A stretch of 64,000 nucleotides of DNA from Methanocrinis alkalitolerans (GTDB taxonomy: Archaea; Halobacteriota; Methanosarcinia; Methanotrichales; Methanotrichaceae): the NCBI RefSeq assembly GCF_029167205.1, contig NZ_JARFPL010000003.1, positions 1 to 64,000 of the forward strand, given 5' to 3'. A program made the position numbers and the translations under genes. This document shows, piece after piece, positions 24,843-33,446 of this stretch (position 1 is its first letter; each line of letters starts with the position of its first letter). The notes below the pieces were generated by a model. The model did not search any database, was not told the DNA's origin, and worked only from the letters and a program-made list of their open reading frames with translations.

Positions 24843-26264
24843 GTGGCGAAGGTGATGTTGAGGATAGATGGCCGGGATGTAGAGGCCGATGATGATAAGA
24901 CCCTCCTGGAGGCTGCGAAGGATGCTGGCATTTTCATACCCACCCTCTGCCATCACCCTGCCCTGACCCCCATCGGCGCCTGCAGGCTCTGTTCTGTGGA
25001 GATAGAAAAAAACGGACGAAAGAAGGTCGTCACCTCCTGCAACTATCCTGCCGAGGAGGGGCTTGTAGTCAAAACCTCCTCTCCTGATCTCTTCGATCTA
25101 CGGTCCATGATAATCGAGCTGTTGCTCGCCAGGTCTCCTGGGGAGGAGAAGATCGTCGCCCTCGCGAGTGTATACGGCATCTCAAGTCCGAGGTTCAAAC
25201 TAGCTGATGAGAGCTGCATCCTCTGCGGGCTCTGCACCCGGGTCTGCCAGGAGCTGGTGGGGGTCTCGGCGATAAGCCCCATCCTGCGGGGGGTAGAGCG
25301 GGCCGTCGACGCACCGTACCGGGACTTTTCAGAGGATTGCATGGCCTGCAGCGCCTGCGCCCTCGTCTGTCCGACGGCCGCGATCAAAAGAATGAAACAT
25401 ATCTATCCCCTCACGTCAGAGGAGGCGGAAGAGATCGAGAGCCGTCTCCTCCGGGGCGAGTTCGACGACGAGATCGGGGTCTATGGCGAGATCATTGGAT
25501 GCAGGGGCCATGGTGAGGGGCAGGACGGAGGGGCCGTCACCTCCATCCTCGCCTCGGCGATCGAGACGGGCTCCATCGATGCCGCCGTCGTCGTCATGCC
25601 CGGGGATGATTATAGGGCATATGCGGCGATAGTCGATGACCTGGACGGCGTCATGGCGTCAGCGGGGACGAAATATGTCCGGGTACCCCTCGTCCCGAAG
25701 CTTCTGGAGGCGCTCGGGAGCGGCAAGAGGAGGATCGCCGTGGTGGGAACCCCCTGCGCGATCAGATCGGTGAGGAAGCTTCAGGCGGGAGGGTATCTGG
25801 GAGAGGCTTTTCCGGATGCAGAGATATTTCTGTTGGGGCTCTTCTGTTTTGAGAGCTTCGATCCTGCCAGGCTGAAGCGGCAGATCCGCGACGTATTCTC
25901 CATCGATCTCGACGAGGCGGATCGGGTACAGATATCCAAGGGGAGGTTCTCGATCTTCGTCGGCGACGAAGAATACTCCTGCAGGATATCGGACCTGGAG
26001 GATGATGTGAGGGAAGGGTGCAAGTATTGCGGAGATTTCGTCTCCAGGCTCGCCGATATATCCGTCGGATCGGTGGGTAGCCCCGAGGGGTACTCCACGG
26101 TGATCGTCAGATCCGACCGAGGCCGGAGGCTTCTGGAGGCGATAAGCTGCACCAGGGAAGATGTCGATGAGTCGCAGATAAGAAAGCTCTCCTCCATCAA
26201 GAGGAGACGGGCGCAGAAGCAGTTTGCGAAGATAATCGATGGGCTGGAGCGCGAGGGTCTCTGA
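24843..26264 (+). CDS. Fusion of NuoG-type iron-sulfur domain with FrhB-type F420-binding domain
   Basis: A 473-residue protein. Residues 1-75 are a plant-type [2Fe-2S] domain (Cys 36, 47, 50, 66). Residues ~85-112 correspond to the NuoG His-Cys3 region but all ligands are gone (LLLARSPGEEKIVALASVYG). Two [4Fe-4S] sites follow (Cys 125/128/131/135 and 166/169/172/176). Residues ~205-473 are an F420-hydrogenase beta-subunit (FrhB/FdhB) flavoprotein domain: GQDGGAVTSILASAIETG, VGTPCAIRSVRKL, GLFCFESF, GCKYCGDF and ADISVGSVGSPEGYSTVIV. It should exchange electrons with coenzyme F420. The start is GTG 24843 behind GGAGG. With the two preceding genes it suggests an F420-NAD(P) oxidoreductase complex. 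Confidence 0.9.
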   Translation: MAKVMLRIDGRDVEADDDKTLLEAAKDAGIFIPTLCHHPALTPIGACRLCSVEIEKNGRKKVVTSCNYPAEEGLVVKTSSPDLFDLRSMIIELLLARSPGEEKIVALASVYGISSPRFKLADESCILCGLCTRVCQELVGVSAISPILRGVERAVDAPYRDFSEDCMACSACALVCPTAAIKRMKHIYPLTSEEAEEIESRLLRGEFDDEIGVYGEIIGCRGHGEGQDGGAVTSILASAIETGSIDAAVVVMPGDDYRAYAAIVDDLDGVMASAGTKYVRVPLVPKLLEALGSGKRRIAVVGTPCAIRSVRKLQAGGYLGEAFPDAEIFLLGLFCFESFDPARLKRQIRDVFSIDLDEADRVQISKGRFSIFVGDEEYSCRISDLEDDVREGCKYCGDFVSRLADISVGSVGSPEGYSTVIVRSDRGRRLLEAISCTREDVDESQIRKLSSIKRRRAQKQFAKIIDGLEREGL

Positions 26265-26405
26265 TCCCCTCCAGCCGTCAGTGATTTGAGGGGCGGGATG
26301 ATAGAAGCAAGCAGTTCCCCGTCCGTATATTCTCGGTGCGACCTGCTGGCGGATCTCCAATAGGTCGGTGGATCTTCTCCGTCCGATCCCAAGGGACTTC
26401 GAGGT

Positions 26406-27110
26406 TCATCGATGGCAGCTTTCGATCTTCTTTTCGGTGGGGCAGCTGAGAACGACAGCGATTCCCGGGCACTTGATCCCGTTGCCGTCGACCTTAGAAA
26501 GGTTCAGAAGGAGTGGCGTCAGCCCCTCTATCTGGGCTGCGACCGTCAGGTCCCCTCCATCGAGGGGTCGGAGATCATTTATCATCCTCACGAGGTCGGA
26601 GACGACCCGTTTGGAGTCAGGATCGTCGCCCGCGATGATGATATCGCCCTCTATCGTCGCGTCCAGTTCCCTTATGGCTTTGGAGGAGACGGTATGGAAG
26701 GCAGCAACCACCCTGACCGAAGGCGGGAGGAGGTTTTGTATAAGAAGGGCTGCGCTTCCCTCAGGTGGTGGGGTGTACAAATACCGCTTCCCCACCTTGG
26801 CCATAGGGGCGATGGGAGAGATCACGATCTGATCTTTGAAGCTATCTTGTAGCTCCGCCACCATAGGCCTTGCGGACTTGTAAGGTATAGATAAAACGAC
26901 GAGATCGCTCTCTTCGATGGCGGCGCGGTTCTCCATACCCCTTATCCTGGCTCTTACCCCCCTCTCCATGAGGAGGGAGGTTATCTCCTCTGCGGCCCTC
27001 TCGGCCTTCTCTGCCTCTCGCGACCCTATGATCATATCGTGCTCGGTCGCCCATCGCATCACAAGCCCGATGCCAAAACTACCAGTGCCGCCAAGAACCG
27101 CGATCTTCAT
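26406..27110 (-). CDS. npdG: F420H2:NADP oxidoreductase (Fno)
   Basis: A 234-residue enzyme that moves hydride between F420H2 and NADP. It starts with the Rossmann motif MKIAVLGGTGSFGIGLVMRW and continues with IIGSREAEKAERAAEE (the residues reading the NADP 2'-phosphate), DLVVLSIPYKSA, IVISPIAPMAKVGKRY, VVAAFHTVSSKAI and DGGDLTVAAQIEGLTPLLLNL. It is convergent to the NuoE-F-G/FrhB operon, so two different F420/NAD(P) enzymes sit side by side. A palindrome at 27167-27184 lies about 57 bases upstream of its start. Confidence 0.92.
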   Translation of the reverse strand: MKIAVLGGTGSFGIGLVMRWATEHDMIIGSREAEKAERAAEEITSLLMERGVRARIRGMENRAAIEESDLVVLSIPYKSARPMVAELQDSFKDQIVISPIAPMAKVGKRYLYTPPPEGSAALLIQNLLPPSVRVVAAFHTVSSKAIRELDATIEGDIIIAGDDPDSKRVVSDLVRMINDLRPLDGGDLTVAAQIEGLTPLLLNLSKVDGNGIKCPGIAVVLSCPTEKKIESCHR

Positions 27111-27489
27111 AGGAAAGGCCTGTCATAGGTCATCCTATTTTATCATTTCGCATTATTAACAGATTTATAATGAATGTTCATTATGGAGTGCCATCGGTAT
27201 ATCGGCGAAAATAGATCCTCGAAACGCGGGGCAGGGCAGATTTAGATAAGGGCATACTTCCAAACGAGGCCGCATCAATGAAGGGTTGGCACGAGGTGAC
27301 GTAAGGGAGTAGCAATGAAGGGGGTAATTTTCATCATCTCGTGCCACATCACTGCCGCACTCATCGGTGCTGCAGTCAACCCACGTTATGTCCCTTATCC
27401 CATATTAACTTTCGGGTCAAGCCGAAGATGAAGCGGCGATATCGACGAGCCGGCAACGTGCCCGGCGTTGGATTTCGATCGCGGAACGG
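27111..27489. other. Intergenic region with a long stem-loop (27287-27346)
   Basis: No gene seen. TGGCACGAGGTGA (27287-27299) pairs over 13 positions, with one G-U, to TCATCTCGTGCCA (27334-27346). The 34-base loop repeats CAATGAAGGG, which also occurs just outside at 27276-27285. It lies between npdG (start side) and trm1 (end side) and could be a structured RNA or a terminator region of trm1. Confidence 0.4.
27167..27184. promoter_or_regulatory. Palindromic operator-like site upstream of npdG
   Basis: ATAATGAA-TG-TTCATTAT is a perfect inverted repeat with 8-base arms. It is 57 bases before the npdG start, in an AT-rich stretch likely to hold its promoter. Confidence 0.45.
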
Positions 27490-28569
27490 TCAAACTGAGG
27501 ACAATATCTCCCTGAGGACTCCGATGGGTGCGTCGGTCTTGATCCCCACGCCGCTGAAATGGGTTCTGGAGGCCTTCCAGCCGGAAGTCCGGAGCCTCTC
27601 CACCAGGTCGTCAGCGTTCCCAGGCGCAAGCTTCAATCTCCTGCAAATTCTGTGATGATCGTAGTACATGGGAAGATCGATCTCATCGGCGCAGAGCTGG
27701 AGGAGCCGGACTGCGCGATCGGATCTGGCCTGCGCCCCCTCCAGCTCTGTCAGGGCCTTCCCGATCCGTTCGCGATCCTGGATCGGCCCCAGCCAGAGGG
27801 GGCCTGCCACCTCAGCCCTCCCGCCGCACAGAGAGCACGTCCCAGAGGATCGGCAGCCTAATCCTGATACAGCCCTCCAGCTGCCGCAGCTGCGACACTC
27901 CTCGATGTAGCCCATCTCGTCGAGGGCAACGTCGGCGCTCTTCGCCCCCCTCTCGATCCTGACGTATACCCGGACGTAATGGTCGGTGGCGTGGGTCAGG
28001 ATGGGAGCCATACCCTTGTCGACCCTGGCCAGCTCCCTCGCCACAGCCCCCAGGAGGATCCTCGCCCCCATCTCCCGGTGATGGTCGGCCTTGACGGGGA
28101 CGGCCATGTACTTTCTTATGCCGCTTTTGAGGTGGGCTCCGCAGAGGGGGGCGGTATCCGTCGCGGTGATGAAGAGGTAATTCAGGGCCGATCGCGCCGC
28201 CGCCGCCAGGAAGGGGGAGGGGGAGCCGAAGGGGTCGAGGTCGACGGCCTCAAACCGCCTCTCGTTGAGGAGGACGTTGGCGTTGCCGGTGAGGATCTCG
28301 CATCCTTCCAGGCCGTTGAGCCTTGCATTCTCCTCGATGAGGGCGACGGCTCTGGAGCTGACGTCGTTCAACGCTACGTGGCCGACCTCCGCCTCTTTCG
28401 CCACCCTGAGCCCCCGCACTCCGCTGGCGGCGAGGGCGTCGAGGTAGTCGTCGATCCCCAGGGCCTTGGCCATCGCCACACCCAGGTCCCGGTTGAGCCT
28501 CATCTTCGGGTTGTAGAACGCCCCCTCGACGTTGAGGGTGACAGACCCCTCCACCACCATCTTCGCCAT
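27490..28569 (-). CDS. trm1: tRNA (guanine-26-N2)-dimethyltransferase Trm1
   Basis: A 359-residue SAM-dependent enzyme making N2,N2-dimethylguanosine at position 26 of tRNA. Visible are the N-terminal VEGSVTLNVEGAFYNPKMRLNR pattern (given here as key residues NP-M--NRD), the SAM site LDALAASGVRGLR, catalytic-region DLDPFGSPSPFL, GAHLKSGIRKY and a zinc-binding Cys cluster (CRSCGSW, CSLCGGRAEVAGPLW). The C-terminal domain ends SGVGIKTDAPIGVLREIL. The length is typical of archaeal Trm1. It follows the zinc-ribbon gene by six bases in a minus-strand run that starts with valS. Confidence 0.95.
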   Translation of the reverse strand: MAKMVVEGSVTLNVEGAFYNPKMRLNRDLGVAMAKALGIDDYLDALAASGVRGLRVAKEAEVGHVALNDVSSRAVALIEENARLNGLEGCEILTGNANVLLNERRFEAVDLDPFGSPSPFLAAAARSALNYLFITATDTAPLCGAHLKSGIRKYMAVPVKADHHREMGARILLGAVARELARVDKGMAPILTHATDHYVRVYVRIERGAKSADVALDEMGYIEECRSCGSWRAVSGLGCRSSGTCSLCGGRAEVAGPLWLGPIQDRERIGKALTELEGAQARSDRAVRLLQLCADEIDLPMYYDHHRICRRLKLAPGNADDLVERLRTSGWKASRTHFSGVGIKTDAPIGVLREILSSV

Positions 28570-28575
28570 CTCAGT

Positions 28576-28773
28576 TCACTCGTACCCCTTTTCCACCAGC
28601 CCCTCGCCCCAGTAGTTGTCGCATTTGGGGCAGTAGTAGATCGCCTCCACCACCACCTTCTTCCAGTTCGTTGAGTCGAGAGGTCGCCTCAGCTCCCTCG
28701 CCTCGCACTCGGTCCCGCACTTCGGACAGAAGGGCAGAAACTGCGCCTCCAGAACGACGTCGTTATCTTCCAC
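28576..28773 (-). CDS. Small zinc-ribbon protein
   Basis: A 65-residue protein with two knuckles, CPKCGTEC (~16-23) and CPKCDNYWGEGL (~48-59), enough for one zinc site. The family is unknown. The position immediately upstream of trm1 and downstream of the presenilin-type protease suggests co-transcription. It may act in RNA or protein binding, which cannot be decided from sequence. Confidence 0.7.
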   Translation of the reverse strand: MEDNDVVLEAQFLPFCPKCGTECEARELRRPLDSTNWKKVVVEAIYYCPKCDNYWGEGLVEKGYE

Positions 28774-28831
28774 TGGAATGACCTCCGGTACCGAGATGAG
28801 CCCCTGCCAAAAAAAAGTTGTCGGTGACCCC

Positions 28832-29737
28832 TCAGAAGAGGGGATGGCCCGATATCAGGACCCCTGCGAGAAATCCGAGGATGGCACCGCCGTTGAGGAA
28901 GGGGAGGCCTGCCTGGGGCTTATCCCTGGGGGTCCCCGAGAGGAGTCCGAAGCCGAGGTAGGTCCCCATCATCGCCCCCAGAGCGGGAAGGTTTGCGCCG
29001 ATGCCGAGGATCTCAAACTCGGGAAGGGCGAAGTACCAGTTGGCGGAGATCACCAGAACCGTGGGGATGATGGCGTCCCCGAGGCCGAGGAAGTAGGCTC
29101 CTCGATCGTCCCCGGAACCCATTCCCTCGCGGCGGAAGCTGTAGCCCCTCCTCCTGGGAACTACGAAGAGGAGGGGGGCCCTGATCTCCATGACCCCCTC
29201 GGCGAGGGTGACCATGTGCCGGGTCTTGTAGACGGATATGGCATCGTACGCCGCGAGGATGAGAAGGAGGATGATGGCCGGGAAGGGGGTCATGCTCAGG
29301 CCGAAGAGCGTCCCGACTCCGGCGGAGACGATGAGCCCGACGATGTCGATGACGTACCATTCCGGGTGGAGGTGGAGGAGGACCAGGACCGCCAGGGACG
29401 ACGCCAGGGCCGGAAGGGGGGCGAGGAACGCCGAGAGGACGTAGTAGACGCCGATGGCTATCGCCAGGAGGACGACGCCGCTGACCACCCACCCCTTCTT
29501 CAGCCTCAGGGCCATCAGTATGAAGAGGGTGAACCCCAGGACGAGCAATATGTAGCCGAAGGGGTTTGCCGTCGATTCTGGATCGTCGAAGATCCTCACC
29601 TCCGTCTCCGAGAGGGGGTCCATCAGGGAGAGGGAGAGGATTTGGACCGCCACCAGGAAGAGGAGCATCACCACCATGGGAGATAGCCGCTCCCGAATCG
29701 TCTCAGGGGCCACTTCTCCCCTCCGCCAATAGCTCAA
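28832..29737 (-). CDS. Presenilin/signal-peptide-peptidase-like intramembrane aspartyl protease (A22)
   Basis: A 301-residue membrane protein with about nine hydrophobic helices. The three hallmark motifs of the archaeal presenilin homologues are present: YD in LILAAYDAISVYKTRHM, GLGD in AYFLGLGDAIIP, and PAL in ANLPALGAMMG. It probably cuts membrane peptides. The annotated start overlaps the upstream CYTH gene by 35 bases; an internal Met (29677) would remove the overlap but also the plausible cytosolic N-terminus. Confidence 0.9.
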   Translation of the reverse strand: MSYWRRGEVAPETIRERLSPMVVMLLFLVAVQILSLSLMDPLSETEVRIFDDPESTANPFGYILLVLGFTLFILMALRLKKGWVVSGVVLLAIAIGVYYVLSAFLAPLPALASSLAVLVLLHLHPEWYVIDIVGLIVSAGVGTLFGLSMTPFPAIILLLILAAYDAISVYKTRHMVTLAEGVMEIRAPLLFVVPRRRGYSFRREGMGSGDDRGAYFLGLGDAIIPTVLVISANWYFALPEFEILGIGANLPALGAMMGTYLGFGLLSGTPRDKPQAGLPFLNGGAILGFLAGVLISGHPLF

Positions 29738-30227
29738 GGTAGGACTCTCTTATCGACTCAGATATCCCGAGCTTCGCCATGATATCGAGGGCGGTCCTCT
29801 TCTGGGCCCACCAGTCTTCGCCTCCGGCGAGCTCCACCTCCAGGAAGGCGCCCAGCCCCTCCACATCGTCTAGACAGAGGACAGCCTCCTTCAGGGCGTA
29901 CTTCTTCCTCCTCTTCTTGACGACGGCTGCCCGGGAAAAGCCGACGGATTCGAGGATCGACTCCATCGCCTGAGGGTCTTCGATCCGGACCCGCACCTCC
30001 AGCCGGGACTTCGTCTCGGAATCGAGCTTCGGCCCCTTGTAGGTGAGATCCGCCCCCTCTTCCTTGATCCGGATCCGGAGCGCCTCGTCGGTCCTCGCGA
30101 AGTCGTGAGAGGGGGAGTTGAAGTAGAGGTCGAGGTGGGCCTCCTCCCCCATCTCGACTCCGCCTATGCCCAGGATCTTCTCCTCGATCCCCGGCGGAGC
30201 TCGGGCCTTCACCTCCACCTCTATCAT
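29703..30227 (-). CDS. CYTH-domain protein (CyaB/class IV adenylate cyclase-like)
   Basis: A 174-residue CYTH protein with the signature ExExK as MIEVEVKA, then LRIRIKEEGADLTYKGPK, SRLEVRVRIED, KKRRKKYALKEAVLCLDDV and GAFLEVELAG. These tunnel-fold enzymes act on triphosphates (thiamine triphosphate, polyphosphate, or ATP in class IV cyclases); the substrate here is unknown. ATG 30227 overlaps the valS stop by four bases (ATGA), so the two are translationally coupled. Confidence 0.9.
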   Translation of the reverse strand: MIEVEVKARAPPGIEEKILGIGGVEMGEEAHLDLYFNSPSHDFARTDEALRIRIKEEGADLTYKGPKLDSETKSRLEVRVRIEDPQAMESILESVGFSRAAVVKKRRKKYALKEAVLCLDDVEGLGAFLEVELAGGEDWWAQKRTALDIMAKLGISESIRESYLELLAEGRSGP

Positions 30228-32812
30228 GGACCCGTCCTGATGAGGACGGTGGCGCCTTCCAGGGAGATCATATCGACGGCCCTCCCGGAGGAGAGGGTTT
30301 CGGTGGCGATCTCCACGGCATCGGGGGAGAGCTCCACCACTTCGCCGCCCAGATCGACCTCGATCCTTCCCGCCTCCACCATCCGGGCCACCTCCTCCGG
30401 GTCCATGCCCTTCAGCTTTCCGATGATCCCGCCGCTTCTCTCCTTGAAGGCGGGACCTATCACCTTCATCGAAGGCCTCACCTCCGCCGCCCTCGTCTCG
30501 ATATCGGGGCTGCCGCCTTTCACCTCCACCGGCGAGCCGGTGGAGCCGGACAGGTCCGTCGTCTCCAGGTCAAGGTCGCAATAGACCTCGATTCCGGCGA
30601 GGGGCGAGTTGAGGGCCATGCCCCGGTCCGACTTGTACCTTCTCACGGCCGCGGCCACGTCCTTGATCAGACTTCCCTCGGGCTGGGCTGGAATGCCCGA
30701 TGATTTGGGCCAGTTGGAGGTGTGAACGGACTCGCCGGAGAGGTTCATTCTGATCTCCTCGGCTATGAAGGGGGTGAAGGGCGCAAGAAGGCTCGTCAGG
30801 GCCTCGATGGCGGTGCGGATCGTCGACTGGGCCGCCCTCTTCTCGGGGCCGTCGGCGCCGTAGAGCCGGGACTTGACGAGCTCGATGTAGTTGTCGGCGA
30901 GGACGTCCCAAGCAAAGCTTCTGATCGCCCTGAAGGCCTCGTCGAACGCGAACCTGTCCATCGAGTCGGTGACCGCCCCGATCATCGTGGAGAGCTCAAA
31001 GAGGAGCCACCTGTCCACCTGGTTTGGGGCAGCGTCGTCGGATTTGACCGCGTGAGGAGACGCAAACCTGTACATGCTCCAGAGCTTCTGAAGGAACCTG
31101 CCGCCACTGATCACGTCCTTCCACCGGAACATCACGTCGCTTCCGGGACTGCCGCCCACCGCCGCCCACTGGCGGAAGGCGTCGGCGCCGTACTTCACCA
31201 CGACCTCTTCAGGGGCTATGAAGTTGTTCAGGGACTTGCTCATCTTGTGGCCGTCCTCGCCGAGAACCATCCCGTTGACGAGGATCGAGTCCCAGGGCCT
31301 CACCCCAACAAGGGCCTTGGCCCGGAGGATGGTGTAGAAGGCCCAGGTCCTGATGATGTCGTGGCCCTGGGGCCGAAGCTGGGCTGGATAGCGGGGCGGA
31401 TGGTCGCTAAGCCAGCCGGTGACCTTCAGGACTGAGATCGAGCTGTCCATCCAGGTGTCAAGAACGTCGGTCTCGGGGTCGAACTTCTCTGAGCCACAGT
31501 TCGGACACGAAACCGGCGGCGTCTTCAGGTTCGGGTCGAGGGGGAGCCACTCCTCCTTGGCGACGAGGGGCTCGCAGCACTTCTTACAGTACCAGACGGG
31601 TATGGGCGTCGCAAAGATCCTCTGCCGCGATATGCACCAGTCCCAGTCCATCGTCCCTGTCCAGTTCTTGAGCCTGATCTCCATATGTTCGGGGACCCAC
31701 TCGATCTCGGCGGAAGTCTTGATGATCTCGTCGGGGTTTATCTTCACGAACCACTGCCTCTCGGAAAGGATCTCGATGGCGGTCTTGCACCTCCAGCAGA
31801 GGCCGACGTTCTGGTCGAGGGATTCCTGCTTGTAGATGATCCCCAACGACCTCATCTCCTCGATGATGGCGTCTTTGCACTCGGGTATCGTCATGCCAGA
31901 GAACTTGCCCGCGATCTCCGTCATCCTCCCCGCCCGGTCGATCGCCTGGCGGAGAGGGAGGTCGTGCTCGACCCACCATCGGACGTCCTGCTTGTCGCCG
32001 AAGGTGCAGATCATGACGACGCCCGTGCCGAAAGTCGGGTCGACCACCTCGTCGGCGATGACCGAAACATTGTAGTCGAAGACGGGAACCCTCACCTCGG
32101 TTCCGATGTACTTTTTATGTTTTTCGTCCTCGGGGTGGACGGCCACGGCTACGCAGGCCGCCAGAAGCTCGGGACGGCTGGTGGCGATCTTGAGGTCTCC
32201 GAGGGGAGAGCCGAAGCGAAGGTAGTTGAGGGCGGAGGTCCTTGAATCGTACTCCACCTCGGCGAAGGCGATGGCGGTTCCGCAGCGAGGACACCAGTTT
32301 ACGGGGTGGTCTTCCCGATAGATCATCCCCTTGTCGAACATCTGGACGAAGGACCTCTGGGTCTTGGAGTAGTACTCGGGCTGCATCGTCACGTACTCGT
32401 TGGACCAGTCGTTGGAGAAGCCGAGCCTTCGCATCGTCACCCTCATCTTCGAGATGTTCTGGACTGTCAGCTCCTCGCAGAGACGCCGGAACTCCTCTCT
32501 AGGAACCTCGTTCTTCGTGATTCCATGGATCTCCTCCACCTTCACCTCGGTGGGAAGGCCGTGGCAGTCCCAGCCCTGGGGGAACATGACGTTGTAGCCC
32601 CTCATCCTTTTGTACCGAGCAACGAAGTCGATGTAGCACCAGTTGAGGGCGTTGCCTATGTGGAAGTTTCCGGTGGGATAAGGCGGCGGCGTGTCGATTA
32701 TGTACTGGGGCGCTTCGGAGTTCCAGTCGAAATAGTAGACGGACTCGTCCCAGCTTTCCGCCCACCTCTCTTCAACCTGCTTAAAGTCGTACTCCTTGGA
32801 GATCTCGCTCAT
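30224..32812 (-). CDS. valS: Valyl-tRNA synthetase
   Basis: An 862-residue class I synthetase charging tRNA-Val. Class I motifs are PPPYPTGNFHIGNA (HIGH) near residue 45 and KMSKSLNN (KMSKS) near 525; the editing domain and zinc-knuckle Cys pairs (CPRCGTA, CWRCKTA, CKKCCEP, CPNCGSEKF) are present. The start ATG 32812 (MSEISKEYDFKQVEERW) is used because the longer open frame adds a non-conserved hydrophobic stretch. It is the first gene of the minus-strand run valS - CYTH - A22 protease - zinc ribbon - trm1, and is divergent from tsr3. Confidence 0.96.
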   Translation of the reverse strand: MSEISKEYDFKQVEERWAESWDESVYYFDWNSEAPQYIIDTPPPYPTGNFHIGNALNWCYIDFVARYKRMRGYNVMFPQGWDCHGLPTEVKVEEIHGITKNEVPREEFRRLCEELTVQNISKMRVTMRRLGFSNDWSNEYVTMQPEYYSKTQRSFVQMFDKGMIYREDHPVNWCPRCGTAIAFAEVEYDSRTSALNYLRFGSPLGDLKIATSRPELLAACVAVAVHPEDEKHKKYIGTEVRVPVFDYNVSVIADEVVDPTFGTGVVMICTFGDKQDVRWWVEHDLPLRQAIDRAGRMTEIAGKFSGMTIPECKDAIIEEMRSLGIIYKQESLDQNVGLCWRCKTAIEILSERQWFVKINPDEIIKTSAEIEWVPEHMEIRLKNWTGTMDWDWCISRQRIFATPIPVWYCKKCCEPLVAKEEWLPLDPNLKTPPVSCPNCGSEKFDPETDVLDTWMDSSISVLKVTGWLSDHPPRYPAQLRPQGHDIIRTWAFYTILRAKALVGVRPWDSILVNGMVLGEDGHKMSKSLNNFIAPEEVVVKYGADAFRQWAAVGGSPGSDVMFRWKDVISGGRFLQKLWSMYRFASPHAVKSDDAAPNQVDRWLLFELSTMIGAVTDSMDRFAFDEAFRAIRSFAWDVLADNYIELVKSRLYGADGPEKRAAQSTIRTAIEALTSLLAPFTPFIAEEIRMNLSGESVHTSNWPKSSGIPAQPEGSLIKDVAAAVRRYKSDRGMALNSPLAGIEVYCDLDLETTDLSGSTGSPVEVKGGSPDIETRAAEVRPSMKVIGPAFKERSGGIIGKLKGMDPEEVARMVEAGRIEVDLGGEVVELSPDAVEIATETLSSGRAVDMISLEGATVLIRTGP

Positions 32813-32908
32813 CGGGAAGGCCTCTGAGTTCTTTATTTCCGCGAAAGGGATAATGGTGGGGAGAGTTGCAAACAACGTTAATAGGATTATCGGTAGACCA
32901 CATGAATC

Positions 32909-33400
32909 ATGGAGCTCCTGATCTATCACGCAAACCAGTGCGACCCCAAGAGGTGCACCGGAAAGAAGCTTGAGAGGTTCAAGCTCGCACGGACCACCAA
33001 ACGGTGGAACAAGCTTCGGGGATACCTGGTCTTAAGCCCCTTCTCAGAGAAGGCCCTCTCCCCTGCCGATAGATTCGAGGTGGGAAGGGGCCTAGCGGCC
33101 CTGGACTGCTCCTGGGATCATGCAGAGGAGGTCTTCGGCAAGATGCGCCTCAAGGAGAGGGCCCTTCCCTTCCTGGTCGCCGCTAACCCCGTCAACTTCG
33201 GAAAGCCCTTCAAGCTATCGACCGTCGAGGCCTTCGCAGCGGCCCTGGTGATCCTGGGCGAGCGGCCCCAGGCAGAGGAGATCCTGGCAAAAATCTCCTG
33301 GGGGCACGTCTTTCTGGAGCTGAACCGCGAGCCCCTGGAGGAGTACGCCGCGGCGAAGGACAGCACAGAGGTCGTCGCCATCCAGGCGGAGTATCTATAG
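32909..33400 (+). CDS. tsr3: Tsr3-type rRNA aminocarboxypropyltransferase (DUF367)
   Basis: A 163-residue SPOUT-fold enzyme that transfers the aminocarboxypropyl group of SAM to small-subunit rRNA. Family marks are YHANQCDPKRCTGKKLERF at the start, LSPFSEKALSPADR, LDCSWDHAEEVF, RALPFLVAANPVNFGKP and STVEAFAAALVILG. The length matches archaeal members. It is divergent from valS; 46 bases separate it from hsp20. Confidence 0.9.
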   Translation: MELLIYHANQCDPKRCTGKKLERFKLARTTKRWNKLRGYLVLSPFSEKALSPADRFEVGRGLAALDCSWDHAEEVFGKMRLKERALPFLVAANPVNFGKPFKLSTVEAFAAALVILGERPQAEEILAKISWGHVFLELNREPLEEYAAAKDSTEVVAIQAEYL

Positions 33401-33446
33401 TAAGATATTTGAGTTTGATATGCGTAAAAACAACTGGTGATCGATC

